Assembly: GCA_903881565.1 (NCBI GenBank)
Contig: CAIRTR010000323.1
Coordinates: 1-55,050, forward strand
From: Oligoflexia bacterium
GTDB taxonomy: Bacteria; Bdellovibrionota; UBA1018
DNA: 55,050 nucleotides
Reading direction: 5' to 3'
Under the pieces are notes generated by a model. That model made no database searches and was not told where the DNA came from. It saw nothing but the letters and a program-made list of their open reading frames with translations. Positions 26,233 to 34,605 of the stretch are shown here, piece after piece. Made by a program: the position numbers and the translations under genes. The stretch's first letter is position 1; each line of letters starts with the position of its first letter.

Positions 26233-26981
26233 TCGCCCTGGGGGTTTTGGCACTTGCACTGGTCGGAGCTCTCTTTGCGATTTCAAAACATAATCAACAG
26301 CCGGTGAGTGTGTCCGCGCCCAAGAGCGCGGAAGCATTGACCCCAGCGATCGGAAAAAAGATCGCACCTGCACCAAGTCCAATCGGCGCGGCAGTAGCCG
26401 TGGCCTCCGCCCCATGGGACAATCTGCTCCCTCGTCTCCGAGCGCTCGATGAGAACGATCAGGCCACGTTAAACACCTTATATGGTGATGCAAAGACTCT
26501 GATTGCTGCTGATGAGCCAGGGAATCTGAAGCGTTTCCGAGCCTCGATGCCGGAGCTTGTAAAAGTGGATTTCAAGGAGAGTTTTTTTGAAGTAAGCGCG
26601 GGCATTCGTTTTAGCAAAAATCCCGAAGCGATTATCAGTGCTCTTTTGAGTTACACTCCACCCGCCGATCCTGTGGGAAAAGACCTGCACCATCTCGAAT
26701 TGACTCCCGCGGTCCGTTATTTGCGGCTTGAAGCCTTTGTGATTCGCGAACTCAGGCAGCGATACCTGCGAGGAGAGTTAGCTCTTGAACAAAGTGCGCG
26801 CGTGAAGCTCGTAGCCGAACTCACCAGCCGAGCCCTCACCGAGCAGTCTCTGAATGTGGGGCTGGAGATTTTTCAGTTACTCGCGGCTTTAGGCGAGCGA
26901 AAAGCGATTGATGCGGCGTTGGTTGGGCATTCGCCGCGGGATCAGAAGCTTATCTTAGGCGTGATCGGGAGGCACCGCTAG
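26220..26981 (+). CDS. Hypothetical protein with N-terminal membrane anchor
   Basis: 253 residues from a TTG start at 26220 inside the end of the protease-like gene (13-base overlap), so translation is probably coupled. The N-terminus is a signal anchor (LIALGVLALALVGALFAISK). A Pro/Ala/Ser-rich spacer (residues 30-65) leads to a helical C-terminal domain with LHHLELTPAVRYLRLEAFVI and repeated Leu/Glu/Arg helices resembling a HEAT/TPR-like array. No known family. The coupling suggests it works with the exported HExxH protein, perhaps as its chaperone or anchor; this is inference. Confidence 0.55.
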   Translation: MARLIALGVLALALVGALFAISKHNQQPVSVSAPKSAEALTPAIGKKIAPAPSPIGAAVAVASAPWDNLLPRLRALDENDQATLNTLYGDAKTLIAADEPGNLKRFRASMPELVKVDFKESFFEVSAGIRFSKNPEAIISALLSYTPPADPVGKDLHHLELTPAVRYLRLEAFVIRELRQRYLRGELALEQSARVKLVAELTSRALTEQSLNVGLEIFQLLAALGERKAIDAALVGHSPRDQKLILGVIGRHR

Positions 26982-27541
26982 GTCTGTTTCCACTTGATGC
27001 TGCAACCCATCGAAGAGGGTTGATCCTCTGAAACGGGATTGCCATCTAAAAGACAATCCAGCGCATGGGCCAGGTCGCGACGGGTGACTTTTGAAGGCTC
27101 TTTCCAGTTGTCATCCAATCTCCCTCGATAACTTAGGCGAAACTGATTCTTTAAGTTTTGATAAACATAAAAATCGGGAGTGCAGACTGCGCCGTAGGCA
27201 CGCGCCACCTTTTGCGATTCATCAAAAAGATAAGGGAAGTGGTAATTTTTTTCTTTCGCGCGCGCTTTCATCTGCTCAAAACTATCATCAGGGTAGCGAG
27301 AGGCGTCGTTCGAGTTAATCGCAATAACCATGACACCTTTGTCTCGGTACGCTTTCGCAAGATCGTTGATCCGATCATCGACGGCTTGAACATAGGGGCA
27401 GTGGTTGCACATGAAAACCAATACCAATGCTTTGGGTGAATCGATTTTGGAAAGACTGTAGGTCTTGCCGTCCACTCCAGGTAACGAAAAGTCAGGAGCG
27501 ATTGATCCAAGTTCACCAGGTTCCGAGTGTGTGAGTGCCAT
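26978..27541 (-). CDS. Thioredoxin-fold peroxiredoxin-like protein
   Basis: 187 residues from ATG 27541; the longer open frame to 27613 adds a non-conserved leader. The thioredoxin fold is shown by GSIAPDFSLPGVDGKTYSLS, the redox-active CNHC in LVFMCNHCPYVQAVDDRIND, and the cis-Pro-containing YGAVCTPDFYVYQ. This pattern matches the AhpC/TSA PRX-like-1 family: cytoplasmic thiol-disulfide oxidoreductases of uncertain partner. No signal peptide with this start. Its end overlaps the convergent gene by four bases. Confidence 0.8.
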   Translation of the reverse strand: MALTHSEPGELGSIAPDFSLPGVDGKTYSLSKIDSPKALVLVFMCNHCPYVQAVDDRINDLAKAYRDKGVMVIAINSNDASRYPDDSFEQMKARAKEKNYHFPYLFDESQKVARAYGAVCTPDFYVYQNLKNQFRLSYRGRLDDNWKEPSKVTRRDLAHALDCLLDGNPVSEDQPSSMGCSIKWKQT

Positions 27542-27676
27542 CGTAAGATCGGTCTTAGCGTGGGAGGTGGGGTGATGCAAGAGACGATGATGTTCTTCTT
27601 CAAAAACTCCCACTAATTCATTGTCCTAAAGGCCCAAAGACGTTAGTACCTGCCTTCCTACTGGGGGTAATTGTCT

Positions 27677-28936
27677 ATGATTCGAACTTTTATTCGTTCC
27701 GGCTTTGTGCTTGCTCTTCTGCTTTTGCCCCTGGCGAGTTTCGCGCAAGCCCAACCAAACGTGAGAAGCTCCGATATTGAACTCGACTACAGTGCTGTCT
27801 CCATGGCGCAGCAGATTCTAGATCCGCAGCAGGATCATCAGAAAGTCACACAGGCTCTGGACCTGGCCGTCGTGCTGTCGCAGTTCAATGTCCGCCAAGC
27901 GGATGGTAGCACTTCGATGACGACGGGTCAGGGCCTGTATATGGATTCCTGGAACATTGAAGCGATGAGCATGGCGATGTCTAAAGGGGTTTCGCAGACG
28001 CTGGATGATTATCTCCTGATGTGGCAACTAAGCGCCGATGCGGTTCACGGTCCGCTTCCGGAGAGTGCCGTATTGGATTCCGTATTTCGCCAGAAGTTTC
28101 TAGAGGATATTTCTGAGGCCGCAAACTTGTCTGAGGATGATACCTCAGGCCTTCGATTCATGATCCACTTGATCATTGCGCTGGGACGTGAGGATCATAC
28201 GAATTCTTATGATTTGCTGGATACCAATGTGTCGGGGTCTGTGCGGCTCAATATCGTTCAGATGTACTTGCTCACTCATCGCATGTCGGCCGAGTTTTGG
28301 GTTCGTGCCCAGGAGTTTAAACCACAAAGCCTCGCGATCAAGCCACTGCTTGCGAGCCCTCTTCATGCGGCAAGTCGACCTTGCACGATGACTGAGACGC
28401 AGGCCCTCGTGATGGATGGCGCAGCGGCGGGCAGTGGCGCGATTTTGGGGGGAGTTCAATTTGCGAAAGGGGCGCTAGATCATTTACAGGTGCTTAAATT
28501 TATTTCTGAGGAGGGTTTGGAGAAATTCAATAAGATGTCTTCGACGGCCAACATCAGCCTCAACTATCTGAAATTCGCAATCACGATGGCGGCCTTCAAG
28601 GCTTCAATGAAGGCGAATCCTAACCCTCTTGTGCGTACTAAAAATACGAACGCGGGGGGGGATTCGATTGTCGCCGCGCAATTCAAGTTGGACGTTGGAA
28701 ATGCCCAAATTGTGAATTGCCTCCGGCCGGCGCTTAATGCGGTGGGAATTGATTTTAGTTTGCCCCAAGATGGGCCTTTGGTGGGCAGCTTAGTCGAGTG
28801 GGCCATTCAATCAAGAGTGGGGGCTGCTAATGATGTCCTGCAAACCCTTGGCGATCCCATTCTCGCGGCTGGCAGTACAAAGCGGAATATCCAAACTGCC
28901 AACTTGATAACAAAGAAGAGTCGGATTCTGACCTAA
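27677..28936 (+). CDS. Exported hypothetical protein
   Basis: 419 residues from ATG 27677, with GGGGG upstream. Signal peptide to LASFAQA. The body is largely helical, with a Gly/Ala-rich hydrophobic patch in VMDGAAAGSGAILGGVQFAK (about 255) and two cysteines far apart. No recognised domain or catalytic motif. It lies between the thioredoxin-fold gene (divergent) and the cytochrome gene (convergent). Confidence 0.6.
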   Translation: MIRTFIRSGFVLALLLLPLASFAQAQPNVRSSDIELDYSAVSMAQQILDPQQDHQKVTQALDLAVVLSQFNVRQADGSTSMTTGQGLYMDSWNIEAMSMAMSKGVSQTLDDYLLMWQLSADAVHGPLPESAVLDSVFRQKFLEDISEAANLSEDDTSGLRFMIHLIIALGREDHTNSYDLLDTNVSGSVRLNIVQMYLLTHRMSAEFWVRAQEFKPQSLAIKPLLASPLHAASRPCTMTETQALVMDGAAAGSGAILGGVQFAKGALDHLQVLKFISEEGLEKFNKMSSTANISLNYLKFAITMAAFKASMKANPNPLVRTKNTNAGGDSIVAAQFKLDVGNAQIVNCLRPALNAVGIDFSLPQDGPLVGSLVEWAIQSRVGAANDVLQTLGDPILAAGSTKRNIQTANLITKKSRILT

Positions 28937-29065
28937 TCCAGAGCTACATCAGCTTCAGCTCTCTTCAGCTGCAGAAGGTAGGGGATTTTATCACGATTGA
29001 TGAAACCCCGAATGGTTATGGCTGGAAGTTCGTCGTTACTTATCTCGAGTAAGTGCGTCTCGTAG

Positions 29066-29120
29066 TTCAAAAAGCAAAAAGCCCCTGCGGTGAAAATCAC
29101 CCAGGGACCTCTTGCTTTTG
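29066..29120 (-). terminator. Intrinsic terminator of the cytochrome c gene
   Basis: Read on the minus strand, a GC-rich stem (CCCTG-GGTGA / TCACC-GCAGGG with one bulge) closes over a short loop and is followed by the T-rich TTTTTGCTTTTTG. It sits about 30 bases after the stop of the cytochrome gene. Confidence 0.75.
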
Positions 29121-29147
29121 AATTGAATTCTGAAAACGGATTACTAA

Positions 29148-29438
29148 TTATTTGGCAGTTTTGTACTTCATCACACCATTGTGACAATCTTTACAAGTCG
29201 CTTTCCCTTTGTATTCTGGGTCAGTGCCTTTGCCTTCTTTTTCGGCTTTCATTTTCGCCGACATGTCAAACGACGCAACGGACATGGGGTTTTTTTCGTC
29301 AGCTTTGTTCTTAGGACCTTCTTTTGCGTGGCAATCTAAGCAACCTTTAGCGCCCACATCTTTGATGTAGGCTGGTTTTGCAAATGCGAATCCGGAAAAC
29401 ATAAGGGCAACTGCAGTAGCAAGTACGATCTTTTTCAT
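29148..29438 (-). CDS. Small periplasmic diheme cytochrome c
   Basis: 96 residues; AAGGAAC precedes the ATG. Signal peptide MKKIVLATAVALMFSGFAFA. Two heme c attachment motifs: CLDCH (33-37) and CKDCH (82-86). The mature protein is about 75 residues and rich in Lys and Glu, so it is a soluble periplasmic electron carrier. It is transcribed alone and ends at a strong terminator. The partner oxidoreductase is not visible. Confidence 0.9.
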   Translation of the reverse strand: MKKIVLATAVALMFSGFAFAKPAYIKDVGAKGCLDCHAKEGPKNKADEKNPMSVASFDMSAKMKAEKEGKGTDPEYKGKATCKDCHNGVMKYKTAK

Positions 29439-29637
29439 GACGTAGTTCCTTTCAGCGTAGGTTTAGTTTTTCGAAATTATACGACAAGAGCTCAGAACAA
29501 ATCTGAGTTCATGTCCGCATTGTATTCCTAAAATCTGAAGAGCGTTAGAGCGAAATGCTGCTTGCTTTGCTCATCCCCCAGGGTAGAGAGGCGCGAGTGG
29601 GGCTGAAAACCGGGACGCGCGTTGCGTAAAAGCTCGT

Positions 29638-30511
29638 TTAGAGTTCCTTTGGCAGTGGATCGCACGGGTCTTTGCCAGCTGCGATCTTTTCCTTAATTGG
29701 TTTCCAAATCGGCTGGGGGGTTGTGTATTGGCTGCGCAACATCACGTCATTGTCCATGTAGCGCAAAACACAGGCTACTTTTGAGGGGGTAACGACAGCG
29801 GGTACTCGGCGCTCCCGATCGTTCCAGACTGTTTTTTCAAAACAAAGTTTCTGCAGAGCATAGATTTCGTCGTTGCCTGCGGCAAACTCACCTTGAGAGT
29901 TGTGCCCGGGTGCAATCTTCATAGAAGTGTTGTGACAGTATTCATGAATGAGATTGCCTGGCCAAGCGAGTTGGCAGGTATCTGATTTGTTTCCGTCGGC
30001 TAAAAGTCTTGGAATGATGACAATTGAGCCGAGACCTCCGGCCGCGCAGGCATCCTTTTTTCCCTCTGTGGCGAAATCATGACAGGCGATCGAAATCGTT
30101 TGCTCGCGAATCGTTTTTTCGAGAGTTTCTCGCAGGTCTTCACGGACGAACGTATATTTCATGCACTCACGCACTTGAGCGAGTCCTTCTTCGAATCCCT
30201 TAAGGATCTTTGCCTTGTATAGCGGGGTGCAGTCGGAGGCGAAGTCCAGCTTGGGTTGGCCCACGGGGGTGGGCTCGGGGGGGCATTTGGGGGGAGGGGG
30301 TCGTGGTGAGTTGTTTGGTAAACTCCAAAGCGCACGCCGCTTTTGCGGCGACCACGCATGGATTCTCGTCATCGAAAAAATCGGCATTACACTTTGAGTA
30401 AGCCTTATGGTTGCACTCGATTAGTTTTGTGGCGGTGTCGTCAGCCCGGGTGGGGTGTGAAGCCGAAAGGGCGATGCAGAACAAGAGCGCAGTCTTCAGT
30501 ACAGGTTTCAT
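29638..30511 (-). pseudogene. Exported HExxH protease-like gene, split by frameshift in poly-C tracts
   Basis: From ATG 30511 the first part has a signal peptide (MKPVLKTALLFCIALSASHP) and runs through DDTATKLIECNHKAYSKCNA to LEFTKQLTTT. It then enters three C tracts on the coding strand (5, 6 and 7 Cs, around 30272-30306) and reads on in a wrong frame to 30200. The other frame continues PRPPPPKCPPEPTPVGQPKL and on to the stop at 29638. Removing one C from the first tract joins the two halves exactly. The second part holds GNLIHEYCHNTSM (HEYCH fits HExxH) and ENDEIYAL-type residues (AAGNDEIYALQKLCF). Many cysteines suggest disulfides. It could be a pseudogene, a phase-variable gene or a sequencing error in homopolymers. 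Confidence 0.7.
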
Positions 30512-30547
30512 TTCGATTTTCAATGGCAAGCCCCCCCAGGCTAGTTT

Positions 30548-31069
30548 CTAGCGAATGACTCCCAAATGGAAACCGATCAAACCGATCACATTCGAATAAC
30601 GGTACCCGTTTCCATAATCTCTGAGTCCGTCAGAGTATCGCCCTTCAATAAATACGCGAGCGATTGAAATGCGTGCACCGGCTTCCCACCCGTAATCAGG
30701 TACGAGGTGAGACTTGCTAAAGATGTTTGAAAAGGCCCCGCCAGAAAACGAGATAGCCCGAGAAAAATAGAGGCGAAATCCCGCGGGGATGTAGATCGAA
30801 GCGGTGTCATCAGATTTTAATTGGAATTTGTTTAAGAGATACAATCCGCCCGTTTCAAAACGAATTCTGGGACTCAATCCTATGGCGATCAGAAGTCCAC
30901 CCCCATAGCCGATTTTTCCCTGGTGGGGTGATCCCGACGAATCATTGTACTGGGTGAGGCCATCTGAGACGGCTCCTATACCAGAAAACAAGATGCCCGC
31001 TTGCGCAGGAAAAGATGAAACCGAGAAGGCGATGAATAGGGCCGTAATGATGACTGATTTACTACTCAT
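30548..31069 (-). CDS. Outer-membrane beta-barrel protein
   Basis: 173 residues. Signal peptide ends SSFPAQA. The rest is a series of amphipathic strands: KIGYGGGLLIAIGLSPRIRF, ASIYIPAGFRLYFS, YGWEAGARISIARVFIEGRY, SNVIGLIGFHLGVIR, fitting a small 8-stranded barrel with an aromatic/Arg-ended last strand. The function is unknown. It is 36 bases upstream of the frameshifted protease-like gene in the same direction and may share its transcript. Confidence 0.7.
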   Translation of the reverse strand: MSSKSVIITALFIAFSVSSFPAQAGILFSGIGAVSDGLTQYNDSSGSPHQGKIGYGGGLLIAIGLSPRIRFETGGLYLLNKFQLKSDDTASIYIPAGFRLYFSRAISFSGGAFSNIFSKSHLVPDYGWEAGARISIARVFIEGRYSDGLRDYGNGYRYSNVIGLIGFHLGVIR

Positions 31070-31150
31070 AAGACTAGTCTACCATGAGTGGCAAATTCGT
31101 CGCTTTTTACTTTTCTTTGTCAGCTGACATCGCCATAACCAATTGACCTA

Positions 31151-31170
31151 AAAGGGCTTCGCCCAAAGGA
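31151..31170 (-). terminator. Small terminator-like hairpin
   Basis: GGGC-TTC-GCCC at 31154-31164. On the minus strand it is followed by TTTT, about 25 bases after the stop of the lipoprotein-like gene. The stem is short, so strength is uncertain. Confidence 0.4.
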
Positions 31171-31189
31171 GCAGAAACGGCGAGAGATG

Positions 31190-32098
31190 TTAAGGGCACG
31201 TCACGTGCCCCTGCATGCACTTCTTTTGCGAGTCACAATGCTTGAGAACTGCGGTCTCCTCGCACAATGGGTCACTGGGATTGCAAACAGTGCATTCTAC
31301 TCCGCAAGACTTAGTAGCGCAGGGCTCATAGGTTCCGGGGAGGATATAGTATTTCTCCACCAGCGAATCCAACACATGGTAGAGCGCCAGTGCCTTGGCT
31401 AAGCTGCCTGCGTGACAGGTTTTTGCATTTTGCACATCCACTTTATAAATGGTTTGCAGAGTCCAATTCGTAAACCACATTTGAAGGATGACGCTGGACT
31501 GGCCCGGCATGGGGCTTATTGGAGAGCAGCTTAACCATGGCGAAAAATACTGATCCGCGACCACATCTGCAACGGCTATAAGCTCGACCCGCTCACTGGG
31601 GGTGATGTGACCTTGGGGCCTTGAGGAGTGGGGGAATCTGAAGTCGTCGCCGCCATCTCCATCTTGTGAATCCTGCTCAGGTTCTTGAAAATAATGACCG
31701 CTGTTATCGATCCAGAAAAGCCCACGGCCCTTGCACAGTGGATACGGGCAGTCTTTTTTCTCAGTCACAATAGACCATGTCACTGTTTCTGTGGGTGAAG
31801 GCGAGGGGCTTGAGCTTGGCTGGGCGCTTGGACTCGGGCTCGGTGTAGCGATGATAGGGCTAGCCGAGGGAAGAGGCATCGGTTGAGTTGTAGGTTGCGT
31901 CGTCGCCTCGGGGGTGGGTTCGGGGCTTGAAACGGGGGTCGGCGCGGTACCTGGCTGCTGCCCAGTTTGGGGTTCTGAAGGAGCCGGCGGATTGGTGGTA
32001 TTGGTGTTGTTGCTGCAGGAAACCCAGCAGACGGACCAAACTAGCGTCATTGAAATCAATACAGGTAACCACCGCTGATAGCCCTTTGTGCTTTTCAT
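31190..32098 (-). CDS. Putative lipoprotein with Pro/Ser/Thr-rich stalk and Cys-rich end
   Basis: 302 residues. The N-terminal hydrophobic stretch ends VCWVSC-SNN, a weak lipobox, so it is probably a lipoprotein. Residues 35-105 are a low-complexity Pro/Ser/Thr/Gln stalk (ASPIIATPSPSPSAQPSSSP), consistent with a cell-surface or cell-wall-spanning linker. The C-terminal 190 residues have at least 14 cysteines (CPYPLC, CATKSCGVECTVC, CDSQKKC), suggesting a compact disulfide-rich domain. No enzyme motif is recognised. A role in adhesion or surface structure is a guess. It is divergent from the Cache protein gene. Confidence 0.6.
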   Translation of the reverse strand: MKSTKGYQRWLPVLISMTLVWSVCWVSCSNNTNTTNPPAPSEPQTGQQPGTAPTPVSSPEPTPEATTQPTTQPMPLPSASPIIATPSPSPSAQPSSSPSPSPTETVTWSIVTEKKDCPYPLCKGRGLFWIDNSGHYFQEPEQDSQDGDGGDDFRFPHSSRPQGHITPSERVELIAVADVVADQYFSPWLSCSPISPMPGQSSVILQMWFTNWTLQTIYKVDVQNAKTCHAGSLAKALALYHVLDSLVEKYYILPGTYEPCATKSCGVECTVCNPSDPLCEETAVLKHCDSQKKCMQGHVTCP

Positions 32099-32162
32099 GT
32101 TTCAAGACAAGTGCAAATGCAGCACCATTTTCTCTGGCCTAAATCGTGAATACAGCCAAACC

Positions 32163-32960
32163 ATGCATATTAATCTCAAGGGTCTTGTGGTGATTTCGCT
32201 TTTGAGTATGTCGTCCGTATTTGCTGCTCCAAAGCCACCGACGGAACTTAAAATCGATAGCAAGGTTGCGCTCGCTTCTGTGATGGCGCTGAGCGATCAG
32301 CACATCGAGAGTGTTGAAGTCTCTTTGCGTCTTCTTGCCCAAACAGGTGATGCACAATCCGGAGAGTGGGAAAAAATTCGAGGAACACTCGCCACTGCTG
32401 CAAGTGCGAATGTCGAAGCGCTGTATTGGTTTGCGCTCCCCGACGGGACCTACTGGAGCGTTCAGAAAGGGAAAGAGCCGGGAAACCTGAAGGATAGGGC
32501 CTACTTTCCAAAACTTTTGCAGGGAAAAACAGTGCGAGGCGATCTCGTCGTCAGCAAGTCCACTGGAAAGAGCGTCGCAATCGTTGCGGTGCCGGTGCTG
32601 CAGAAAGAAAAGGTGATTGGTGTGCTTGGCGCATCCATCTATCTTGATAAACTCTCAGCGCTCATTGAAAAACAAATGGCCCTTGAGAGCACCATGATTT
32701 TCTATTCGTTTGATAGCCAACCCCTGGTGGGCCTTAACTGGGATCCGGCGGTGATTTTTGCTGATCCCATGAAACTGGGGTCAGAAGTCAGCACTGCTTT
32801 TAAAGAAATGCTGACCAAGGATGAAGGCTCAGTGGAGTATACGTTTAGAGGGAAAAAACGGACCGTGCTCTTTAAAAAATCGGCAAGGATGGGTTGGTGG
32901 TACGCATTTGGTCTTATTCCCGAAGGGCGAGAAAAACCGGACAGCCACGTCAGCGGCTAA
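32163..32960 (+). CDS. Stand-alone periplasmic Cache-domain protein
   Basis: 265 residues from ATG 32163 (an upstream start would overlap the divergent gene). Signal peptide MHINLKGLVVISLLSMSSVF then AAPK. Residues 60-190 match a double Cache/PDC sensor: an N-terminal helix with IRGTLATAASANVEALYWFA, the ligand-pocket block LKDRAYFPKLLQGKTVRGDL and KSVAIVAVPVLQKEKVIGVL. Such domains normally form the sensor of a chemoreceptor or kinase; here no membrane or output domain follows, so it would act as a free periplasmic binding protein. The partner is unknown. Confidence 0.7.
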   Translation: MHINLKGLVVISLLSMSSVFAAPKPPTELKIDSKVALASVMALSDQHIESVEVSLRLLAQTGDAQSGEWEKIRGTLATAASANVEALYWFALPDGTYWSVQKGKEPGNLKDRAYFPKLLQGKTVRGDLVVSKSTGKSVAIVAVPVLQKEKVIGVLGASIYLDKLSALIEKQMALESTMIFYSFDSQPLVGLNWDPAVIFADPMKLGSEVSTAFKEMLTKDEGSVEYTFRGKKRTVLFKKSARMGWWYAFGLIPEGREKPDSHVSG

Positions 32961-32978
32961 GTTCGGCTTGGAAGTGCC

Positions 32979-34163
32979 TCAGCGAAGTGCCTCTATGGCA
33001 AGAGCGGGAACATTGCTAACTGAGGTTTGCGGCGTCACCTTTACCTTGCCTGTTCTGATTGATTCAACAATCAATGCAGCGACGACTTCTGACACTTCGT
33101 TGCTGTAATCTTGGGCGTACTTATCAAAACTCTCTGCGTCGTTAACGATATTGCTAGGGATCCCCACCATCGAGAGAGTTGCGGAAAAATAGGCGTTTTG
33201 TTTGAGTTGCAAGTGGCTCAATAAGGATTGAACTGAGGCGCGAAAATTTTTATCATTCACGAGTGCCCTTTGTGAGCCAAGAACCAGCGCATTGGCTAAG
33301 TCTTGTGGATCGCTGAGGTCTTCAAGCTTTGCGTTGAGCAAGTTTTCCTTCTTCTGATCCTCTATCAAAAACTTGGTTCCCCATATCAACCCCATGACTG
33401 GCATTACCATCATGGTGGGAATTGAAAGGATGAAGCCTCGATTAACAGTTTTGAGGATGAGCGCTTTTGCCAGGGGCTCGGTTTTTTCAAAATTAAAATG
33501 AGTTCTTGCGATCGTGGGTGAGGCGCGCCCAATTAATATCGCCGAAATGCTGGGATCAATCGTGAGCCATCTCGGGATGTCCACGACTTCGGCCGCTTGC
33601 AGGGCTCGGCAAACATTTTCAGAGCAATTATTAAAAAGCAGACCGAAGCTCGTATTTTCCTTAATCTTTGCCTCAAAATGGTTTCGAAGATCCTCCATTT
33701 GCCTTGGGGATGTTTCCAGGATGGAGCCATCAAGGCGGTAATCTTTGTATCGAATTCGAACAACCTGCGTGAATTTTTCTTTGATGACGCCTCTGCCCGG
33801 CTGGATGTGATAAACAAATTCTCCCACCCGAAACGCCAAATGGCCAGTATGGTTTTCGGTTGCGGGAATATGAAGGACTTCAACGGTGCCTTTGCCCACC
33901 TGTTCAACATAGTCTTCAAGCGCTTCATCGGAGATAGCGCGCGCAGATCTTCCGACATTATTTTTCGTACTAGAATATTTGGCCGACAAAGTATCCAGGG
34001 CGGCCTGCACACGAACTGCTTCGAGCCTGACCTCTTGAGGACCCTGGCTGAGTGCCCTCATTGCTCTTGCAAGGCAAGTGGGATCATCAGCAGCCAGAGC
34101 GAGCTGAAAGCAGAGCAATCCCGTAGTCAAGATTTTGACGCTATTAAGATAACGGAGCTTCAC
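32979..34163 (-). CDS. Exported protein with possible NlpC/LRAT-like cysteine-peptidase fold
   Basis: 394 residues from GTG 34163. Signal peptide ends LCFQLALA. Residues about 95-190 carry HTGHLAFRVGEFVYHIQPGR, a His followed by beta strands, and about 65 residues later FNNCSENVCRALQ with the pattern NNCxxxV. A His-first, Cys-second order on such strands is seen in permuted NlpC/P60, LRAT and DUF4105-like proteins, so a cysteine hydrolase is possible; this is a weak similarity. A hydrophobic hairpin (ILSIPTMMVMPVMGLIWGTK) near 250 could insert in a membrane. The C-terminal part is helical. No partner gene. Confidence 0.5.
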   Translation of the reverse strand: MKLRYLNSVKILTTGLLCFQLALAADDPTCLARAMRALSQGPQEVRLEAVRVQAALDTLSAKYSSTKNNVGRSARAISDEALEDYVEQVGKGTVEVLHIPATENHTGHLAFRVGEFVYHIQPGRGVIKEKFTQVVRIRYKDYRLDGSILETSPRQMEDLRNHFEAKIKENTSFGLLFNNCSENVCRALQAAEVVDIPRWLTIDPSISAILIGRASPTIARTHFNFEKTEPLAKALILKTVNRGFILSIPTMMVMPVMGLIWGTKFLIEDQKKENLLNAKLEDLSDPQDLANALVLGSQRALVNDKNFRASVQSLLSHLQLKQNAYFSATLSMVGIPSNIVNDAESFDKYAQDYSNEVSEVVAALIVESIRTGKVKVTPQTSVSNVPALAIEALR

Positions 34164-34248
34164 AAACAACTAACGGAATTTTTTGATCGGAACTTGAAAA
34201 TACTCGTCCTTGCGCCCGACCCTTATCTGGGAAATAATTGGCGCACAC

Positions 34249-34605
34249 ATGCTAGAGACCTATTTTCGAGATGGATTCCTCAGATTTCAAAAAGGCGTGA
34301 TTCCACGCGCTCGCCGCTTTACGCCCGAGCAAGACGAAGAATCGGTGCGTATCGTTACTAAATTTCTACAAGCTCGACCGGCTTCGATTCGAATCAAGGT
34401 GATTGGCTTTCTTCTGCTCGCAGATTTAATGACGATTCTTTTTCTGGGGCAGCGGCAAAAGGTGATTCAATTTCTTTTTGATTCCTCAGTGCCTTTACTT
34501 CGTAAAGGCTTTTGGGGGGTGAATACGTTGGCAAAAATGAGCGTATTTTGTCAGACCTCGCTTCACGCAGATCTGAATTATCATCCTAAAGAGTTGCTGC
34601 GATGA
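34249..34605 (+). CDS. Small membrane-associated protein, possible GMC oxidoreductase partner
   Basis: 118 residues from ATG 34249. It has a charged N-terminus (YFRDGFLRFQKGVIPRARRF) and a hydrophobic helix (IKVIGFLLLADLMTILFLG) around 50-70. The end is CQTSLHADLNYHPKELLR. Its stop overlaps the start of the GMC oxidoreductase by ATGA. Small helical partners next to GMC dehydrogenases are known, which supports an accessory role, but the family is not recognised with certainty. Confidence 0.6.
   Translation: MLETYFRDGFLRFQKGVIPRARRFTPEQDEESVRIVTKFLQARPASIRIKVIGFLLLADLMTILFLGQRQKVIQFLFDSSVPLLRKGFWGVNTLAKMSVFCQTSLHADLNYHPKELLR

Noticed and set aside
25789-26493. 234-residue open frame on the minus strand
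   Set aside because: It lies opposite the HExxH protein and its coupled neighbour; its composition is that of an antisense frame.
28933-29187. 84-residue minus-strand frame
   Set aside because: It runs through the terminator and the end of the cytochrome gene; no ribosome-binding site.
33597-34361. 254-residue + strand frame opposite the exported possible cysteine-peptidase-like gene
   Set aside because: The minus-strand frame has a signal peptide and conserved-looking motifs; the + strand frame has neither.
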